Positions 33,716 through 43,700 are shown, counted from the stretch's first letter. The stretch: 64,000 bases of DNA from Falsochrobactrum tianjinense (GCF_019100495.1 NZ_JAHRVA010000004.1:62001-126000); one strand, 5' to 3'. A program made the numbers and translations. The notes: generated by a model from the letters alone, not told the origin.

Positions 33716-34878
33716 TATTGATTACCTCCGCCAGTTGTCGTCGTTGTCGTCGCGCCCGTACCTGTATTCGTACCCGTACGCGGCGGTTGCTGGCGCATGA
33801 GTTCATTGAGAGGCAAATAAGGCACAATATCCTTTCCGGGTTCCACGATAACCTTCTTGGTACTTTTGAGTACCTCTTCCATGGTCTCCAGGAAGAGACG
33901 ATTACGGGTAACTTCCGGCGCCTTTTGATATTCGCCGCGAACCGAATCGAAACGCTGCGCTTCACCTTCAGCTTCCTGTACGACACGATTCTTGTATGCC
34001 GCAGCCTCTTCACGAAGCTGGGCCGCCTCACCGCGTGCCTGACCGAGCCGCTGATTGGAATACTGGTTGGCTTCTTCTACGAAGCGGTCTTCGTCCTGTT
34101 CGGCACGCTGCACTTCGTCAAACGCGTCCGCCACTTCGCGCGGCGGTGCAGCATCTTCGATGGAAACGGCATTGACCTGGATACCAGCACCGTAAGTGTC
34201 GAGGGTTGCCTGAACGATGTCCTTCACGCTTGCAGCAATCGCTGCACGATTATCGCGGAACACATCCTGCGCTGGCCTGCGGCCGACGATTTCACGGATC
34301 GCGCTTTCTGAAACCTGCTGCACCATGGCGTCGGGATTATCGACATTGAACAGATATGCTCGCGGGTCCGAAACACGATAAAGCACCGAGAACTGAACAT
34401 TGACGATGTTCTGATCGCCAGTGAGCATAAGACCCTGCGTGTCAGTACGCGAACCCTGCCCACCGATATTGGTCTGCTTTTCGACGATCTGCGCCTTTTC
34501 ATAGGTTTCGATTGGCCACCAATGGAAGTGTAGTCCCGGCTCCGAGACCTCCTCCTTGGGTTTGCCGAAACGCAGCTCGACTGCCAGTTCGTCGGGCTGC
34601 ACGGTATATATGGACTGGAAAAGCCACAGACCCAGCACAGCAGCGCCGATCAGGAAATAGACCGGCTTATTACTGCCGCCCTTTCCGCCACCGCCGCCGG
34701 GGAAAACCCGCTTCAGACGATCCTGGCCTTTGCGAAGAATATCCTCAAGGTCAGGTGGGGTGTTCTGCCCACCGCCACGAGGCCCCTTCGGTCCCTGCCC
34801 CCAAGGGCCGCCATTATTATTGTTGTCGCCGCCGCCGCCCCACGGGCCGCCGCCGCCATTCTGATTACTCCAGGGCAT
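33715..34878 (-). CDS. hflK: Protease modulator HflK
   Basis: A 387-residue SPFH protein with a Gly/Asn/Pro-rich cytoplasmic N-terminus (about residues 1-75), a single membrane helix at about 76-95 and the SPFH domain (V-Q-P-D-E-L-A-V-E-L-R-F-G). A coiled coil follows and the C-terminus is Thr/Gly/Asn-rich. Partner of HflC in the FtsH-regulating complex. The start at 34878 has GGTGAGG just ahead. It begins 123 bases after folA on the same strand. Confidence 0.96.
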   Translation of the reverse strand: MPWSNQNGGGGPWGGGGDNNNNGGPWGQGPKGPRGGGQNTPPDLEDILRKGQDRLKRVFPGGGGGKGGSNKPVYFLIGAAVLGLWLFQSIYTVQPDELAVELRFGKPKEEVSEPGLHFHWWPIETYEKAQIVEKQTNIGGQGSRTDTQGLMLTGDQNIVNVQFSVLYRVSDPRAYLFNVDNPDAMVQQVSESAIREIVGRRPAQDVFRDNRAAIAASVKDIVQATLDTYGAGIQVNAVSIEDAAPPREVADAFDEVQRAEQDEDRFVEEANQYSNQRLGQARGEAAQLREEAAAYKNRVVQEAEGEAQRFDSVRGEYQKAPEVTRNRLFLETMEEVLKSTKKVIVEPGKDIVPYLPLNELMRQQPPRTGTNTGTGATTTTTTGGGNQ

Positions 34879-35001
34879 CCTCACCTCTCGTCCGGGAGAC
34901 GGAAAGCAAGGGCCACCTCCCATCATCAATTAATGTTTCCGTTTTATAGGCATCGCGAGGGTCGCTTTCAACGCAAGACGGCGAATTTCATGCGTAATAA
35001 T

Positions 35002-35526
35002 TTACCCGGCTTGTCGTTCATACAGAATATAGCGCGTTGAGTGGCTATCCTTTTCACCGCTTGGCACGTCTTCGCTCGACACAATCCGCCATTGCACCGA
35101 ATCGATTTGCGGGAAATACGTGTCCCCCTCAATATGCGCCAGAACGCGCGTGAGATGCACCCGGTCCGCCAGAGGCAGCGCCTGCGCATAGATCTTGCCG
35201 CCGCCAATAATGAAGATTTCATCGGTGCTCGCTTCTTGCGCGAGCCTGCTTCCAAGATCGACCGCATCTTCAAGAGATCGCGCAACCCCTGCGCCGTTTG
35301 CCACAAAAGCTGCATCTCGCGTCACCACGATATTGGGGCGCCCCGGCAAGGGCCGGCCGATGGATTCCCACGTCCTGCGCCCCATGATCACCGGCTTGCC
35401 AAGCGTGAGCGCCTTGAACCGTTTCAGATCGGTGGACAGACGCCACGGCATATCATTGTCACGCCCGATAACGTTATTTTCGGAAGCAGCCACGATGATG
35501 GATATGGTCGGCTTATCAGAAGTCAT
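35002..35526 (-). CDS. folA: Dihydrofolate reductase
   Basis: A 174-residue DHFR: I-S-I-I-V-A-A-S-E-N-N-V-I-G-R-D-N-D-M-P-W-R (about residues 8-29, including the active-site Asp and Trp), K-P-V-I-M-G-R-R-T-W-E-S-I-G, I-F-I-I-G-G-G-K-I-Y and the closing H-S-T-R-Y-I-L-Y-E-R. It reduces dihydrofolate produced by ThyA, encoded just upstream. The start is set at 35526, four bases after the thyA stop; longer in-frame starts lie inside thyA. Confidence 0.97.
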   Translation of the reverse strand: MTSDKPTISIIVAASENNVIGRDNDMPWRLSTDLKRFKALTLGKPVIMGRRTWESIGRPLPGRPNIVVTRDAAFVANGAGVARSLEDAVDLGSRLAQEASTDEIFIIGGGKIYAQALPLADRVHLTRVLAHIEGDTYFPQIDSVQWRIVSSEDVPSGEKDSHSTRYILYERQAG

Positions 35527-35530
35527 GAGA

Positions 35531-36325
35531 TCATACCGCGATGGGGGCCTTGATTGTCGGATCGGCCTCATAGCCTTCAAGCTGAAAATCCTCAAAGCGG
35601 AAGGCAAAGAGGTCTTTCACATCCGGATTGATGCGCATTACGGGCAGTTTTTTCGGCGTGCGGGTCAGTTGCAGCCGCGCCTGCTCGAAATGATTGGAAT
35701 AAATATGCGCGTCACCAAACGTATGAACAAAGTCGCCCGGCTTCAAACCTGCCACTTGCGCAATCATCATCGTCAGCAGCGCATAGGAGGCGATATTGAA
35801 TGGCACACCGAGAAAAATATCGGCTGATCGCTGATAAAGCTGGCAGGATAACCTGTCTTCAGACACATAGAACTGAAACAGGCAATGGCATGGCGGCAGC
35901 GCCATCTCATCGACCAAAGCCGGGTTCCATGCTGAAACGATCAGACGTCGCGAATTAGGGTTTTCGCGCAACATATTCAAAAGTGAAGCAATCTGGTCGA
36001 TATGGCGTCCGTTCGGCGCTGGCCATGAGCGCCACTGATAGCCGTAGACCGGGCCGAGATCGCCATTTTCATCGGCCCATTCATCCCAGATCGAAATGCC
36101 GTTCTCCTTGAGATAGCCGATATTGGTATCGCCTTTCAGGAACCACAGCAATTCGTGGATGATCGAGCGCAGATGCAGTTTCTTGGTGGTCAGGGCTGGG
36201 AAGCCTTCCGCAAGATCGAAACGCATCTGATAGCCGAATACCGAACGCGTGCCGGTTCCGGTCCGGTCGCTGCGGTCGGCGCCATTATCGAGCACATGCT
36301 GGAGAAGATCGAGATAGCTGCGCAT
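35531..36325 (-). CDS. thyA: Thymidylate synthase
   Basis: A 264-residue ThyA, the standard length. [12 protein letters not shown] near the N-terminus, the catalytic cysteine in [12 protein letters not shown] and the nucleotide-binding [17 protein letters not shown] are present. It makes dTMP from dUMP with methylene-tetrahydrofolate; its product dihydrofolate is recycled by FolA. The ATG at 36325 gives the normal M-R-S-Y-L-D-L-L start. First gene of the thyA-folA-hflK-hflC-DUF2065-degP series. Confidence 0.97.
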   Translation of the reverse strand: MRSYLDLLQHVLDNGADRSDRTGTGTRSVFGYQMRFDLAEGFPALTTKKLHLRSIIHELLWFLKGDTNIGYLKENGISIWDEWADENGDLGPVYGYQWRSWPAPNGRHIDQIASLLNMLRENPNSRRLIVSAWNPALVDEMALPPCHCLFQFYVSEDRLSCQLYQRSADIFLGVPFNIASYALLTMMIAQVAGLKPGDFVHTFGDAHIYSNHFEQARLQLTRTPKKLPVMRINPDVKDLFAFRFEDFQLEGYEADPTIKAPIAV

Positions 36326-36361
36326 AATTTTCCCAGTATCGATTCGTTTCATCCACAATAT

Positions 36362-36393
36362 AGGAAAAACCCCGGCACGATGCGCCGGGGTTC
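36362..36393 (-). terminator. Terminator between DUF2853 gene and thyA
   Basis: AACCCCGGC / GCCGGGGTT, nine base pairs, loop ACGATGC, with TTTTT after the stem on the minus strand. It ends the DUF2853 gene, so thyA probably has its own promoter in the 37 bases before its start or beyond. Confidence 0.9.
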
Positions 36394-36423
36394 CGAATTC
36401 AACAGCCAACTTATGGCTTGCGA

Positions 36424-36735
36424 TCAGAGATCGCCGAGTTTGCCGAGTTGCTTCGCAACCAGATAATAGAAGGTGACGCGATGCTTGTTGCGGTCGCCCT
36501 TCATGACTTCCGCCACATGCGCGACCACTTCATCACCCTTGGCTTCGTCGGCAATGCCGAGCTTCTTGGCCACCCAGTTCGTGCGAACACGCTTCAATTC
36601 TTCCGGGTCGGATGCCGAAACGAGCGAGGAGTCGCGATTGCGCAACGCAATGCCGAGATGCTTGACAATCTTTTCGACGACAGCTTCATCAGCGCCAGCA
36701 TCGTAACGACGGACATCCGCGAGGTATTCACTCAT
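36424..36735 (-). CDS. DUF2853 family protein
   Basis: A 103-residue soluble protein matching DUF2853: [12 protein letters not shown], then [23 protein letters not shown] and [12 protein letters not shown]. It is all-alpha in character, with charged surfaces; function unknown. AAGGAG nine bases upstream supports the start at 36735. It diverges from the tmRNA gene and ends in its own terminator. Confidence 0.85.
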   Translation of the reverse strand: MSEYLADVRRYDAGADEAVVEKIVKHLGIALRNRDSSLVSASDPEELKRVRTNWVAKKLGIADEAKGDEVVAHVAEVMKGDRNKHRVTFYYLVAKQLGKLGDL

Positions 36736-36927
36736 ATATCCACTCTCCTTCGATTGGGGGATCTGCCCCGTTTCAGCCTTCGCCACAGCCGCGCGATTTT
36801 CAATCACTGCCAGCCTGTTTTGATAATGTGGTGAGGATTGACCACCCTGCACGGGCTGTCAATGAAAAATGAACGCACAAGGCGATCGTCCCTCTCTCCT
36901 TATGGGCTGTTAAAATATATCCACCCT

Positions 36928-36956
36928 CTTCCATTCGCGGCAAGGCACGCCTATAT
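36928..36956 (+). promoter_or_regulatory. Predicted tmRNA promoter
   Basis: CTTCCA (36928-36933), 17 bases, CTATAT (36951-36956). CTATAT is a usual -10 form for stable-RNA promoters in alphaproteobacteria. Transcription would start near 36963, just ahead of the acceptor piece. Confidence 0.5.
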
Positions 36957-36962
36957 AAGCAG

Positions 36963-37298
36963 TGCTGGCGCAAGCCAGATATGGCGATAAATGGACGATG
37001 TAATAAACCCATTGGACCCGGGGGCGGTACCCGGCGCCTCCACCACAACACAAGTCACTTGTAAAAGTGGGTTGTGCTGCGGCGGGGGCGAAACAGGATC
37101 GACAAGGGTGTAAAGATCGATCTTTTGCTCGGCATGATACCACCGTTATCGGGTCAATTGAGTAGTTGCAAATGACAACAAAGCTCAGGGTTACGCTCTC
37201 GCTGCCTAATGGCGGTGCGGGAAACCCGCTCTAAGTCCTTAGGGTTAGCACCTTAAGGCGGGGTTCGGAGGCACCTGGCAACAGAAGCCTCCACTTTT
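36963..37298 (+). ncRNA. ssrA: Two-piece (permuted) tmRNA
   Basis: The acceptor piece comes first: a CTGGC-GCAA-GCCAG hairpin, a T-arm CCGGG / CCCGG and the 3' stem CGCCTCC followed by ACCA (ending at 37045). A 38-base spacer follows, then the coding piece starts with GGGGGCG (37084-37090), which pairs with CGCCTCC leaving G3-U, the alanine identity pair. The tag frame resumes at GCA (37168) and reads ANDNKAQGYALAA to TAA (37207-37209). A GGAGGC / GCCTCC stem with TTTT closes the gene near 37298. It rescues stalled ribosomes and marks products for ClpXP; the spacer is expected to be cut out, as in Caulobacter. Confidence 0.96.
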
Positions 37299-37311
37299 CC
37301 ATTCCCTCACT

Positions 37312-38523
37312 TCATACGGTTGCTGTTTCTTCGATACCTCGCTCTTCTCCGCTTGAAAAAACGATCAGCGTGAGCACGAAAGCCATCAACGCACAGGTTG
37401 CGATTCCTCCGATCATCGGCAGGGCCGAGCCGTCGAAAAACGCCCCAGTAATGCCGATCGCAACACCCCCGATCACAAAATGCAACGTTCCCAGAAGCGC
37501 CGAAGCCGTACCGGCGATTTCACCATATTCCTCAAGGGCCAACACTGCCGTCGTCGGTATCACAAGGCCGAGAAAACCATAGCCTACAAACAGAAACCCC
37601 GCGATTAGCCACAATGACTGGTGCCCCATGAGTACGGCTGTAAACATAGCCAGCATCGTTGCCGCAAAGCCTGACACCGCCACGCGAACCACCCGCTTCA
37701 ATCCGAAGCGCGCACCGAGCCATCCATTCAGCTGCGACGCACCGAAGAACGACACCGCATTAGCCGAGAACGCCAGCGCGTACTGCTCCGGCGTCAGGCC
37801 GTAATGGTTAATCAACACGAAGGATGAGTTCGCCAGATAGACGAAGAATGACGCCACGCCAAACCCGCCAATGCAGATAAGACCGATGAAATAACGATCT
37901 TTCAGCAGACGACCGTAACCGCGCAGCGCACTGCTGATACTGCTTTCGAGCCGGGCTTCGGCACCACGCGTTTCCTTGAGCGACGTAGCGACCAGAACAA
38001 GGCCAACCAGTGCTGCGACCAGAATTGCCCAGAAGACGCCGCGCCAGCCGACAAAACCGATTAGCACCGATCCCGTCAATGGCGCAAGAATTGGCGAAAT
38101 CGAGAAGACGAGCATCAGCAGCGACATCAACCGCGCCGCATCCACTCCCCGGTGTAGATCGCGCACGATAGCACGCGGAATGACCGCTCCCGCCGCAGCT
38201 CCCACACCTTGCAGCAACCGAAACAGCACCAATATATCTATATCCGTTGCAAGGGCGGAACCGACGCTGCCAATAGCAAAAAGACCTAAGCCACCATAAA
38301 GTGGGAGCTTGCGCCCAACCATATCGGAGAGTGGGCCGCAGAAAAGCTGCGCAATCGCCAGCGCAAGGAAGAAAACCAGCAAGCTCATCTGAACCGCGCT
38401 GGTTTCTGCGCGCAAATCTAGCGCGATCGTCGGCAACGCCGGCAAATACATGTCGATGGCGAAAGGGCCAATAGCGGACAAAAGTCCAAGAATAGCTGCA
38501 TTGCGCACAAGACCGGGAGCCAT
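37312..38523 (-). CDS. Bcr/CflA-type MFS multidrug transporter
   Basis: A 403-residue 12-helix MFS protein. Marks of the Bcr/CflA group: P-F-A-I-D-M-Y-L-P-A-L-P in the first helix (about residues 20-31), Q-L-F-C-G-P-L-S-D-M-V-G-R-K-L-P-L-Y-G-G-L motif A (about 60-80) and R-L-L-Q-G-V-G-A-A-A-G. It probably exports drugs or metabolites by proton antiport. Divergent from a TetR-family gene, with two operator-like inverted repeats in the gap, which suggests regulation by that TetR protein. Its ribosome-binding site is weak. Confidence 0.9.
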   Translation of the reverse strand: MAPGLVRNAAILGLLSAIGPFAIDMYLPALPTIALDLRAETSAVQMSLLVFFLALAIAQLFCGPLSDMVGRKLPLYGGLGLFAIGSVGSALATDIDILVLFRLLQGVGAAAGAVIPRAIVRDLHRGVDAARLMSLLMLVFSISPILAPLTGSVLIGFVGWRGVFWAILVAALVGLVLVATSLKETRGAEARLESSISSALRGYGRLLKDRYFIGLICIGGFGVASFFVYLANSSFVLINHYGLTPEQYALAFSANAVSFFGASQLNGWLGARFGLKRVVRVAVSGFAATMLAMFTAVLMGHQSLWLIAGFLFVGYGFLGLVIPTTAVLALEEYGEIAGTASALLGTLHFVIGGVAIGITGAFFDGSALPMIGGIATCALMAFVLTLIVFSSGEERGIEETATV

Positions 38524-38742
38524 AGGGGAGCGCTTTCATCAATGTTTCGTGAGTCGCTCGTTACAATCTGGGTCCCGGCATCACTTGGGAGGATGGAAAA
38601 GCCGAAGAGCCTATACTGCAATGAGACTTACTATCCTCATGTTATCGCTGCCTGATTTCAAATCGATGGGCAATACTCACCCGTTGGTCGCAATTCAAAA
38701 ACCTGAAGCAGGATCTCATTATGGACAGAATGTCAAAGCTGA

Positions 38743-38778
38743 TTTGACACATTTGTCAAATTAGACACTGTTGTCCAA
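38743..38778. promoter_or_regulatory. Tandem operator-like inverted repeats between MFS and tetR genes
   Basis: TTTGACA-CATT-TGTCAAA (38743-38760) is a perfect inverted repeat; TTAGACA-CTGT-TGTCCAA (38761-38778) repeats the same layout with one mismatch, exactly 18 bases further on. A third, weaker GACA-GAA-TGTC copy is near 38724. They lie 28 bases before the tetR-family start. Probable binding sites of that regulator. Confidence 0.7.
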
Positions 38779-38805
38779 ATCGTCAAGCCATCGTATGCTG
38801 TATTT

Positions 38806-39516
38806 ATGAAACCTACTGACATGATCGATATAGCCGCCCTGCCCGGCACGAATATCACTCCCGCCAAGGGCGCAAAAGCCGCCCCGGCACGACCGGGACA
38901 GTGCACGAAGCGCGACTTCATCCTTTGCGCTGCAGCCCGTATTTTTTATCGTGATGGTTTTCAGGGAGCAAGTATTGACCTTATTGCAAGCGAGGCCAGC
39001 GTCTCGCGGCAAACAATTTACAATCACTACCGCGACAAGGAAATTCTTCTGGCGGCTGTTGTTGATGATGCGCTGGACAGGATGACAGCGAGCCTGTTTG
39101 AAGTACTCGCAACTTTCCCTCAGTCGGGCGAAAACCTCGAAGCAGACCTCATCGACTTTGCGATAAAAATGAATCGTCATTGCGTTTTTGATTCATCGAG
39201 CACCTTTCTTCGCAAACTCATGCAATCGGCCCATGAGGCGCTGCCATTGAACGCCAATATCTGCCGCAACAAGGGTCCGGCTCAGGCAATGCCTGCTATT
39301 GCAGCGCATCTGTCGCGCCTCGCCCTTGCCGGCAAATTGAATATCGACGACCCCGATCTTGCAGCCCGTCATTATCTGGCGCTTATCAATGCCGATATTC
39401 ATCACCATCTGCTGACAGGACAGGGCATCGACGACGCTATCATCGAAAAAAGTTCGATCAATGGCGTGCGGACTTTTCTGATGGCTTTTGGAAAATGTCG
39501 CCCCAGCTCTCTGTAA
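38806..39516 (+). CDS. TetR-family transcriptional regulator
   Basis: A 236-residue regulator: a 34-residue Pro/Ala/Lys-rich tail, the TetR DNA-binding domain (about residues 36-83: I-L-C-A-A-A-R-I-F-Y-R-D-G-F-Q-G-A-S-I-D and V-S-R-Q-T-I-Y-N-H-Y-R-D-K) and a helical ligand domain of the AefR-like type. It probably controls the divergent MFS pump and itself through the tandem inverted repeats. The ribosome-binding site is poor at both ATG codons (38806, 38821). Confidence 0.9.
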   Translation: MKPTDMIDIAALPGTNITPAKGAKAAPARPGQCTKRDFILCAAARIFYRDGFQGASIDLIASEASVSRQTIYNHYRDKEILLAAVVDDALDRMTASLFEVLATFPQSGENLEADLIDFAIKMNRHCVFDSSSTFLRKLMQSAHEALPLNANICRNKGPAQAMPAIAAHLSRLALAGKLNIDDPDLAARHYLALINADIHHHLLTGQGIDDAIIEKSSINGVRTFLMAFGKCRPSSL

Positions 39517-39609
39517 CAGCCAACATTGGCAATATTTTCATGACATAATTGTTGCTTCCTGTCAGAACCAACTTGACATCAACCTACGAATCCGTGGGAT
39601 AAGCAAACC

Positions 39610-40194
39610 ATGGTACAGGATCTTATCCGTTACGATATTTTAGCTCAGGAAGCCCTGCGCGGCGTCATTCGCAAGGTACTTGCGGAAGTGGCGACGACCG
39701 GCTTGCCGGGAAACCATCATTTCTTCATCACGTTCCTGACGGGAGCGCCTGGTGTACGGATTTCATCGCGCCTCAAGGAGAAATACCCTGAGCAGATGAC
39801 AGTAGTGTTGCAGCATCAATTCTGGGACATGCTGGTTACGGATCAGCTTTTTGAAGTCGGTCTGTCTTTTGGAGATATCCCTGAAAAACTCACCGTTCCC
39901 TTTTCGGCCATTCGCGGCTTCTATGACCCATCGGTGAATTTCGAACTGGAATTCGACGTGTCCGTCATCCAACCGACCAGTGACAATGACGAGGGCGACG
40001 AAGTCTCCTCGATCGAGCTTATTCCATCCGAGGAAACACCCGAAAAGCCGCAGAAATCGAAATCCCGGCCACGCAAGACCGCTGCCGAAAAGGAAAATGC
40101 GGCCAAAAAGGCCAAGGAAACGACGGGCGAGCAGGAAAAGACGCCAAAATCTTCCGCCGATGTTGTTTCGCTGGATGCATTTCGCAAAAAATAA
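39610..40194 (+). CDS. sspB: ClpXP adaptor SspB (alpha type)
   Basis: A 194-residue SspB-alpha protein: substrate-binding domain in residues 1-118 (I-R-Y-D-I-L-A-Q-E-A-L-R-G-V, G-N-H-H-F-F-I-T-F-L-T and V-P-F-S-A-I-R-G-F-Y-D-P-S), a long Lys/Glu/Pro-rich flexible linker and a conserved end V-V-S-L-D-A-F-R-K-K that should be the ClpX-binding peptide. It tethers ssrA-tagged proteins to ClpXP; the tmRNA gene is 2.3 kb upstream. It is followed by two small genes on the same strand. Confidence 0.93.
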   Translation: MVQDLIRYDILAQEALRGVIRKVLAEVATTGLPGNHHFFITFLTGAPGVRISSRLKEKYPEQMTVVLQHQFWDMLVTDQLFEVGLSFGDIPEKLTVPFSAIRGFYDPSVNFELEFDVSVIQPTSDNDEGDEVSSIELIPSEETPEKPQKSKSRPRKTAAEKENAAKKAKETTGEQEKTPKSSADVVSLDAFRKK

Positions 40195-40250
40195 CGCAAT
40201 TTTCGCAAAGCAAAGCAGGATTTACGCCTTTGAAGTAGCGGCAGGCATTC

Positions 40251-40451
40251 ATGAGTGAAATCGTCAATCTGCAGCAATTCAAGAAGAAAAAGGCCCGCGC
40301 TTCCAAGGAACAGCAGGCCGAGCAAAACCGCGTCCTGTTCGGCAGAACCAAAGCCGAAAAAGAGTTTGCCTGCAAAGAAATGCGCAAAACTGAGCAGTTT
40401 CTTACATCCAACCGGCTGGACCCCGACGATAAACCGGATGAAGGCAAGTGA
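40251..40451 (+). CDS. DUF4169 family small protein
   Basis: A 66-residue, strongly basic, Lys/Glu/Gln-rich protein starting M-S-E-I-V-N-L-Q-Q-F-K-K-K-K-A-R-A with R-V-L-F-G-R-T-K-A-E-K-E in the middle, as in DUF4169. Function unknown; a nucleic-acid or protein contact is possible from its charge. Its stop overlaps the GTG start of the next gene. Confidence 0.8.
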   Translation: MSEIVNLQQFKKKKARASKEQQAEQNRVLFGRTKAEKEFACKEMRKTEQFLTSNRLDPDDKPDEGK

Positions 40452-40687
40452 GCGCTGCTGCTCGCTTGCGCAAGCGTTCTGTAAGCATTCACGGCCACGC
40501 CACAAGCTACACGCTTGAAGACCCCTTTTATGAAATTATCGAAGAGATTGCCCGCGATCGAGAATTATCTGTTTCAGCCCTTGTGGCGGAAGTCGACGGG
40601 CAGCGTGATCGGGCGATAAATCTTTCCTCCGCCCTGCGTCTGCAGGTGCTCGAATGGCTGAAATCGAAACTCCCGGATGAGGATTGA
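40448..40687 (+). CDS. Ribbon-helix-helix domain protein
   Basis: A 79-residue protein matching the RHH_4 family: R-K-R-S-V-S-I-H-G-H-A-T-S-Y-T-L-E-D-P-F-Y (strand for DNA contact) followed by two helices (I-I-E-E-I-A-R-D-R-E-L-S-V-S-A-L-V and N-L-S-S-A-L-R-L-Q-V-L). Likely a small DNA-binding protein. It starts at a GTG overlapping the DUF4169 stop codon by three bases and converges with the AsmA-like gene 14 bases away. Confidence 0.82.
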   Translation: MSAAARLRKRSVSIHGHATSYTLEDPFYEIIEEIARDRELSVSALVAEVDGQRDRAINLSSALRLQVLEWLKSKLPDED

Positions 40688-40701
40688 TTTCGCCTTCACG
40701 G

Positions 40702-43700
40702 CTACTGTAAATCAGGCAAAGGCTCCAGCGGCTGATCAAGGCTTTTCAAAAAATCAGTCAGGGATTGCCCCTCTTGTCCGAGCAGCGGTTGCTCTTGCGG
40801 TGCGGTGGATTGTTGCAATTCCAGGGCGCGCCGCTCCTCTTCTTCCTGTGCTTTTCGCGCGGCCTGCGCGTGCGCTTCAGCCCGACGGCGCGCCTCTTCT
40901 TGCTGCAACGAGCGCTCCCGTTCGGCGGCATCAGCCAAAAACAGATCGAGTTGGCGCCGCAAATTCTGCTTTTCCATGATACTTGCCTGCATGGCTTCGA
41001 CTCGCTCCTGCTCGCGCTCCAGCGCGCGCTGCGTCAAGTATTGCACCAACGGCTGATGATCGAACTCGATTTGCGGCTGCTCATAAGTGCCAGCTATCGA
41101 ATAACGCAGATAGGGGGCATTACCGGACTCCGCACTTTCCCTGAAAGAAAAAATGCCGCCGCCGCTCAAGCCCATCTTGGCAAGATCAAGCTGCATATCG
41201 CCCGCAAGCGAAACGCTGGCGCCATTGAGTTCGAAGGGAGCCATCCGGGCGACGCCACCAGCCATAGTAAAATCAAACCGGATATTTCCTCCGTTGAAAC
41301 GTCCCTGACCCGTCGCTTTGCTGGCAATGGCAGCAAATTGCCTGGCATCCGGCGCAGCGGCTCCATCAAGCCGGTCACCCAATGCGTCAGCAGCCGTGAT
41401 CATGGCCGGATAGGCCGTCCCGTCAAACCCGTTGACGACAAAGTTTTCCACATCGATGCTGCCCGAACCGGTAAGAGAGGAAACCAGATCAGCAAGGCTT
41501 CCGCCGCTGCCATTGAGCGTCAGCGCCGCCTTGATCGTTCCTGCAAAGGGGCTGGTACCATCAGGCAGCCGGTAAACATTCGCCAGATCCGCACCGCTCC
41601 ATTTCATATCCGAAGTCAGCAAGGCCACCTTCTCATTATTGCGTAGAGAAACACTACCTACCAGATAGCCTCCGGCCCAATTGCCCGTCAATTCGCTCAG
41701 GCTCAGGCTGTCCATGCCTTTCTGGAGTCGGGTGGAAAAGTCGGAAATCGTTCCAAACTCGTCCATATGCGCCTGCGCCACATTAAGCTTCATGTCGATG
41801 AGCAGCGGCAATGACGGTCGCACGGCAAATGTGCCCCCCGGCCAGATCGACCGCGCGTTGCTCTTTACAGGCGCAAGGGCATCCTGCCCCAGCATGATCG
41901 CAACAAGACTGTCCATGTCGAGTGTTTCAAGCTTCGCCTCACCTTTCAACTGCGGCAGGCCGCTATCGGTAAAATTGGCTTCAATACGGGCCGTGACACT
42001 CTCGCCGCCAAGCTTGCCGGAAAAATTCGGAAAGCGGAGAAAACCCTTGGCGAACTGGAAGTCACTCGAAAGTTCGGCCGACAGCCCTTCACCGAAGCCG
42101 GGCAAGACATAACCGACCGTGGCAATGAAAGGCTGTAAATCGGCGGCTTTCAGCTGCGCCTTGCCGCTGGCAGCCACATCACCCCCGACCAACGACAGAA
42201 TGCCATCAGCAACAGCCGTGCCGTCAGGCGCCGTAAGTGTAAGCTGCGTGCGCATGCCCGCGCTCGGCGCGCCCTGCATGGTCAGATCGGCCGTCAATTC
42301 GCCGGCAAGACCGAGCGGCAAAGCTGGCAGGCCAAGCAAAGCCAACACTGTTTCGCCATTATCCGATGTCGCGGTGCCATTGAGCTGCATCTGCATCGGG
42401 TCGTTTTCAGTGCTGCCGCCGCTTGAGGTTCCCGACAGGTCGAGCTTCATGCCACCGGTGTGGCCCGATATACTGAATGAAAACTCGCCGCCATTGGCCG
42501 CAGACTTTGCCGAACCGTTACGACGTGGGCTTTTATTGCCGTTAACGCTATCCACCACGCCATTATCGGCCCCAGCTTTGGGCGCAGCAACGGCATTGGC
42601 GATGATATTGATTTGACTGTCTTCGAACAGGCCCGGATAGTTGTCTGCTCGCGCCGAAAGCGTGCGAAAGAACGGAACCTGTGGGTGGCGATGTGCCATC
42701 AGAGTTATGAAATGCGCGAGATCGCCGGAAAGTACCGTCGCATCGAGAGTGCCGGAAGGGGCTGCGGCAAATGGTTCATAAGCGCCCGTCGCCGTCAACG
42801 TCGCGCCTGCGACATCGCTGATCATCAGACGGTCAAAATCGAAACGGCCGTTACTCACACGGACAGCCAGATCCACATTCTGCGCTTCCATATCCTCATA
42901 TTGCACCGGCCCCCCTTTGAAAGCGATGCCGAGCGCCTGCCCTTCCAGCAAGGACACGCCCTGACCGCGCATGAAAAAGCCGGTAAATGCCTTCAGCGCA
43001 TCACTGTTCACCGCACCGCTATTGAGGTCAAGCGTGATCACGGGCTCCGCTGCGCCAGCAACTTCCCGGAGAAAGCTTCCCTTGAGTGAAGTTGTACCAA
43101 GCCCGATTTCCAGATTATCAATCCGCTGCATGCCCTTGCGCAGATCAACCTTGCCCGAAAAACCGGCGCTATCGAGCTTGCGGATCGATTCATCAACCGT
43201 CTCATTGAGCCAAGAGGCAAGCCCCGAAGGCTGGCGCGAGGCGACCAGCATCTCACCAGCGAAGCCGAAATCGCGGCCCACCGACAGCCTGCCCTTGGCT
43301 TCTACTTTCGTGCGCCCCGGCAGATCGGCAGCAAATTGACGGATATTCCAGCCATTTCCATCCGGCTCAGCGCGAACCGTGACCTCGCGGATCGTGGTAC
43401 CCCCGGCAATCACCGCGGGCAGACGCAAGTTCACTCTACCGGGAATAGCCGGTATCGGCAATTGTTCGAGCATGCTGTGCACCAGCGCAAAACGATCGCC
43501 GAGTGGCATCGGCGCAACTGTCTGCTGGTCTTTCGGGCTCTCGACCGGCCCCCAGAAAATCTGCTGCCCATCCGCGCTGATCTCAAAACGTGGCGTATCG
43601 CCATAGTCTATCAACGCCTTGCCGTTCACCACGTAGGGATTATCCGCCGGCCCCTGTTCCATACGGAACTCGCTTGCTTCAAAGTGATCCTTGTCGGCGT

